Origin: Thermotogae bacterium
Lineage (GTDB): Bacteria > Thermotogota > Thermotogae > UBA12178
DNA length: 32,618 bases
Reading direction: 5' to 3'
Assembly: GCA_021161835.1 (NCBI GenBank)
Contig: JAGGZV010000006.1
Location: 1-32,618, forward strand
The first letter of the stretch is position 1. Each line of letters begins with the position of its first letter. The notes under the pieces are model-generated. The model saw only the letters and a program-made list of their open reading frames with translations, was not told where the DNA came from and ran no database searches. The translations under genes were made by a program, and so were the position numbers. Shown in pieces: positions 29,549 through 32,618 of this stretch.

Positions 29549-31069
29549 TCACCACGCTTCACCTGCAGGTTTTATACCGAGCAGTTTGAGCTCGTACTCA
29601 CTCAACCCGACACCACGTAATTGATCCCTGTTCCCCCTCAGAGACTCTATGGCGTTTATTCCCATACCACCAAGCATTTCCTTTATTTCGAGCGCCCATG
29701 CCCGCAGGAGATTCGCCGCTCTCCTCGCTCCTATCTCCGGATTGAGTCTCTTAACCAGTTTCGGATCCTGCGTGGCTATACCCCAGTTACACTTTCCCGT
29801 GTAACACTTCTGACACAGATGGCATCCCAGCGATACCAGAGCAGCGGTACCTATGTAAACGGCATCGGCTCCAAGCGCTATGGCCTTTATGACATCGGCA
29901 CTGTTCCTTATTCCACCTGCAACCACGATCGAGGCAAGATGTCTTATACCTTCGTCCCTCAATCTCTGATCCACTACCGCAATGGCCAGCTCTATGGGTA
30001 TACCCACGTTGTCCCTTATGACCTTGGGTGTGGCACCCGTTCCACCCCTTATACCATCTATTACGACGAAATCGGCCCCCGCTCTCACGATTCCGGAAGC
30101 GATCGGAGCCACGTTGTGAACGGCCGAGATCTTCACTCCCACAGGCTTTTCGTATCTGGTTGCCTCTTTCAAAGCATATATAAGCTGACGAAGGTCTTCT
30201 ATGGAGTAAATATCGTGGTGAGGGGCAGGAGATATGGCATCCGTTCCAACGGGTATCATTCGGGTTTCAGAGATAGGTTCCGTAACTTTCTCACCCGGTA
30301 GATGCCCTCCTATACCAGGCTTCGCTCCCTGGCCTATCTTTATTTCTATGGCTGCACCGGCGTTCAAATATTCCATGTCCACACCGAACCGTCCAGATGC
30401 ACACTGAACGATCATGTTGGCACCATACTGTCTGAGATCTTTGTGCAATCCTCCTTCACCCGTGTTGAAAAACGTACCCATCATCTGCGCGGCCTTCGCG
30501 AGAGATTTACAGGCGTTCAGGCTTATGGAACCGTACGACATGGCGGAAAACATTATCGGTACTTCCAACTTGAGCTGAGGTGTTATCTCCGTTTTGAGCA
30601 GTACGCTCCCATTTTCCACTTCCAGATCCACACTCTCGGGCTTTCGACCTATGAAGGTACGAATCTCCATGGGTTCTCTTAGTGGATCTATGGAAGGATT
30701 GGTAACCTGACTGGCGTTCAGTATGATTCTGTCAAAGTAGCTGAAATGCTGTTTGTCGTTTCCCATACTTGCCAGCAGAACACCACCGGTTTCGGCCTGT
30801 TTTATAATGTCTGAGACCACCTCGCCAGTCCAGTGAGCATTCTGCTTTATGGCCAGTGGGTTGTGGATGACACGTATGGCATCGGTGGGACATATGGCTT
30901 CACAGAAGTGACATCCGACACACTTGGAGTTGTCGGTGAAGACCATGTTTTCTCTCTCGTCATAGAAGTTGGCTTCATAGGAACACATGCGCACGCAGGC
31001 TAGACACCTTATACACTTGTACTCATCCCGTTCCACTATGAATTCGGACGGTGCTCTTCTCTTAGCCAT
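29549..31069 (-). CDS. gltB: Glutamate synthase FMN-binding central domain with N-terminal 2x[4Fe-4S] ferredoxin
   Basis: '[15 protein letters not shown]', '[16 protein letters not shown]', '[34 protein letters not shown]', '[17 protein letters not shown]', '[25 protein letters not shown]', '[19 protein letters not shown]'. ATG 31069 (MAKRRAPS) preferred over 31099. Confidence 0.95.
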   Translation of the reverse strand: MAKRRAPSEFIVERDEYKCIRCLACVRMCSYEANFYDERENMVFTDNSKCVGCHFCEAICPTDAIRVIHNPLAIKQNAHWTGEVVSDIIKQAETGGVLLASMGNDKQHFSYFDRIILNASQVTNPSIDPLREPMEIRTFIGRKPESVDLEVENGSVLLKTEITPQLKLEVPIMFSAMSYGSISLNACKSLAKAAQMMGTFFNTGEGGLHKDLRQYGANMIVQCASGRFGVDMEYLNAGAAIEIKIGQGAKPGIGGHLPGEKVTEPISETRMIPVGTDAISPAPHHDIYSIEDLRQLIYALKEATRYEKPVGVKISAVHNVAPIASGIVRAGADFVVIDGIRGGTGATPKVIRDNVGIPIELAIAVVDQRLRDEGIRHLASIVVAGGIRNSADVIKAIALGADAVYIGTAALVSLGCHLCQKCYTGKCNWGIATQDPKLVKRLNPEIGARRAANLLRAWALEIKEMLGGMGINAIESLRGNRDQLRGVGLSEYELKLLGIKPAGEAW

Positions 31070-32249
31070 CTTCTCCCTCCACCACCAGTTTTCCCACAAC
31101 GGGTTCTCCTGCTTTCGGCGCCCAGACTCTGTCAGGATCCGGACACACTATTCTTATTGCCGCCTCTTCGGAAGCTATGTACAGATAATCACCTTTCTCC
31201 GCCGCCACGAGGGGTCTGAGCTTTATCCTGTCGTTCAATCCCATCATCATACCGTTGTTGGCGACAATTATCGCAAATGGACCGTTTAACAACGCTCCTC
31301 CATACGTCATTCTCAGGATTGTGTACAGCTTCTTCCTGGTCTCTGGAGCTCTTTCTATCTCGCTCCAGAGCGGGGCAGCGAGTATGTTTGCCACCACCTC
31401 GCAGTTGTACCGACACTTTCTCATGAAGAAATCCACCAGGTAAGCGATAACCTCAGTATCGGTGAAGAGGGTACAGTGATAATTGAAGTTCAAAAGAAAG
31501 CGCCTGTTTATGCCGTACGATGAAATCTCACCATTGTGGACCACAGACCAATCGAGTATTCCGAACGGATGCGCTCCACCCCACCATCCTACCGTATTAG
31601 TGGGAAAACGATTGTGAGCCGTCCATATATAACCCTCGTATTCATCCAATCTGTAGAATCTTCCAAGCTCCTCGGGAAATCCCACGCCCTTGAATATTCC
31701 CATGTTCTTCCCGCTTGAAACCACAAAAGCACCGTCAATACGCGCATTTATAAACATTACCGTTTCCACCACGAAATCCTCTTCCGTCATGGTTGTCTCG
31801 GGACTTTCAAAAAGTTCCCTGTGCTTGGGCGTCAGGAAGTATCGCCAGAGTATATGCCTCTCTTCTATTCCACGCACCTTACGGGTGGGAATGGGTTCAC
31901 TGGCAACTATGTCGTAACGTTCGCGTAGAAACTCTTCCGTCGTTTTCTTTTCATGCTCTCCGTCGTATAACATATGGAAGCAATAATAATCCTTGAATTC
32001 AGGATAAATGCCATAGGCGGCGAAACCTCCCCCCAATCCGTTGCCTCTCTCACGCATCACTGCAATACTTTGCATTATGATCTCGCCGTTGAATCTTTCG
32101 CCTTTCCTGTTCATTATTCCAACGATTCCACAACCCGATGGTACCCTGAAATCCCTATCCGGCTCGGGTGCTTTTGAAATTCGTACCCTCTTCATTAAAG
32201 GGTTGTAATCATCCTTCGCCTTTCCAACATCCAGGCGTTCTTTCATCAC
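31062..32249 (-). CDS. Glutamate synthase glutaminase domain (class II amidotransferase) with N-terminal pro-sequence
   Basis: '[16 protein letters not shown]' catalytic Cys motif at residue 40; '[36 protein letters not shown]'; '[13 protein letters not shown]'. Confidence 0.93.
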   Translation of the reverse strand: MMKERLDVGKAKDDYNPLMKRVRISKAPEPDRDFRVPSGCGIVGIMNRKGERFNGEIIMQSIAVMRERGNGLGGGFAAYGIYPEFKDYYCFHMLYDGEHEKKTTEEFLRERYDIVASEPIPTRKVRGIEERHILWRYFLTPKHRELFESPETTMTEEDFVVETVMFINARIDGAFVVSSGKNMGIFKGVGFPEELGRFYRLDEYEGYIWTAHNRFPTNTVGWWGGAHPFGILDWSVVHNGEISSYGINRRFLLNFNYHCTLFTDTEVIAYLVDFFMRKCRYNCEVVANILAAPLWSEIERAPETRKKLYTILRMTYGGALLNGPFAIIVANNGMMMGLNDRIKLRPLVAAEKGDYLYIASEEAAIRIVCPDPDRVWAPKAGEPVVGKLVVEGEDG

Positions 32250-32387
32250 TTCTATTCGCCTCCCCGGTTTCTGGAACCTTCAGGAACGGTATGCAAATGA
32301 TGGCAATGGCCTGTGGTTCAGAATGCAGTGAGTGCAAAAATATGCATGCAAATTCTTACACAAGAAGCTTTCCGATATTTGGAACCA

Positions 32388-32416
32388 TTTATAGCATAAA
32401 CAACCTTAAAAGTCAA
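32388..32416 (-). promoter_or_regulatory. Promoter of the glutamate synthase cluster
   Basis: Minus strand TTGACT (32416-32411) - 17 nt - TATAAA (32393-32388), with extended -10 TGC immediately upstream of TATAAA. Confidence 0.85.
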
Positions 32417-32618
32417 GTATCAATGGAGTGTGTTCCCAGATGGATATGCAGATATTTACCAGCATGTTTTTGATCCATGGTCTGTTTCTTCTTTTGAAGA
32501 ACAAGGTTTATTTCATTTTTGCAGCAATTATTGTGCACTACCCACTCCGAAAATCCAGGTTGTTTGAAAACGACCAGAATCGTGTATTACTGTTTCGCGT
32601 GTAGAACCAAATTACGAG

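Noticed and set aside
32250-32618. Possible coding gene at the right edge
   Set aside because: Only short ORFs without RBS or recognisable motifs; the region nearest the gene is better explained as promoter/leader, the rest is unresolved.

Overview
This is a gene-dense bacterial chromosomal window. Its gene content and order look like Thermotogae: STAS-cmk-ispH-rpsA-der, trpE-GD-C-F-B-A, and an archaeal-type split glutamate synthase. That taxonomic call is inference from remembered gene content, not a search. I see two plus-strand blocks: M18 aminopeptidase - nth - SBP/GAF/HD-GYP - flavin reductase, and aspS - STAS - cmk::ispH fusion - rpsA - der - rhomboid - adenosine-specific kinase - DUF362 ferredoxin - PIF1-WYL helicase. 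I see three minus-strand blocks: tRNA-Leu(CAG)/tRNA-Arg(CCT); hrcA-grpE-dnaJ-yitT-guaA behind a CIRCE element; and a five-gene split glutamate synthase followed by the trp operon. I found no CRISPR array, mobile element, rRNA or defence island. No clearly new multi-gene system is visible. The most notable local signals are: (1) trpC has no ATG/GTG/TTG codon compatible with its conserved N-terminus, and a single-base change would fuse it in frame to trpGD; (2) a continuous Cmk-IspH fusion whose linker is encoded by a Shine-Dalgarno-like purine tract; (3) a PIF1 helicase with a C-terminal WYL domain; (4) a CIRCE element overlapping the hrcA ribosome-binding site and start codon; (5) a structured leader candidate upstream of glutamate synthase; (6) a 32-nt poly-T run at the left edge. 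Domain calls come from motif recognition by eye. No database search was run.
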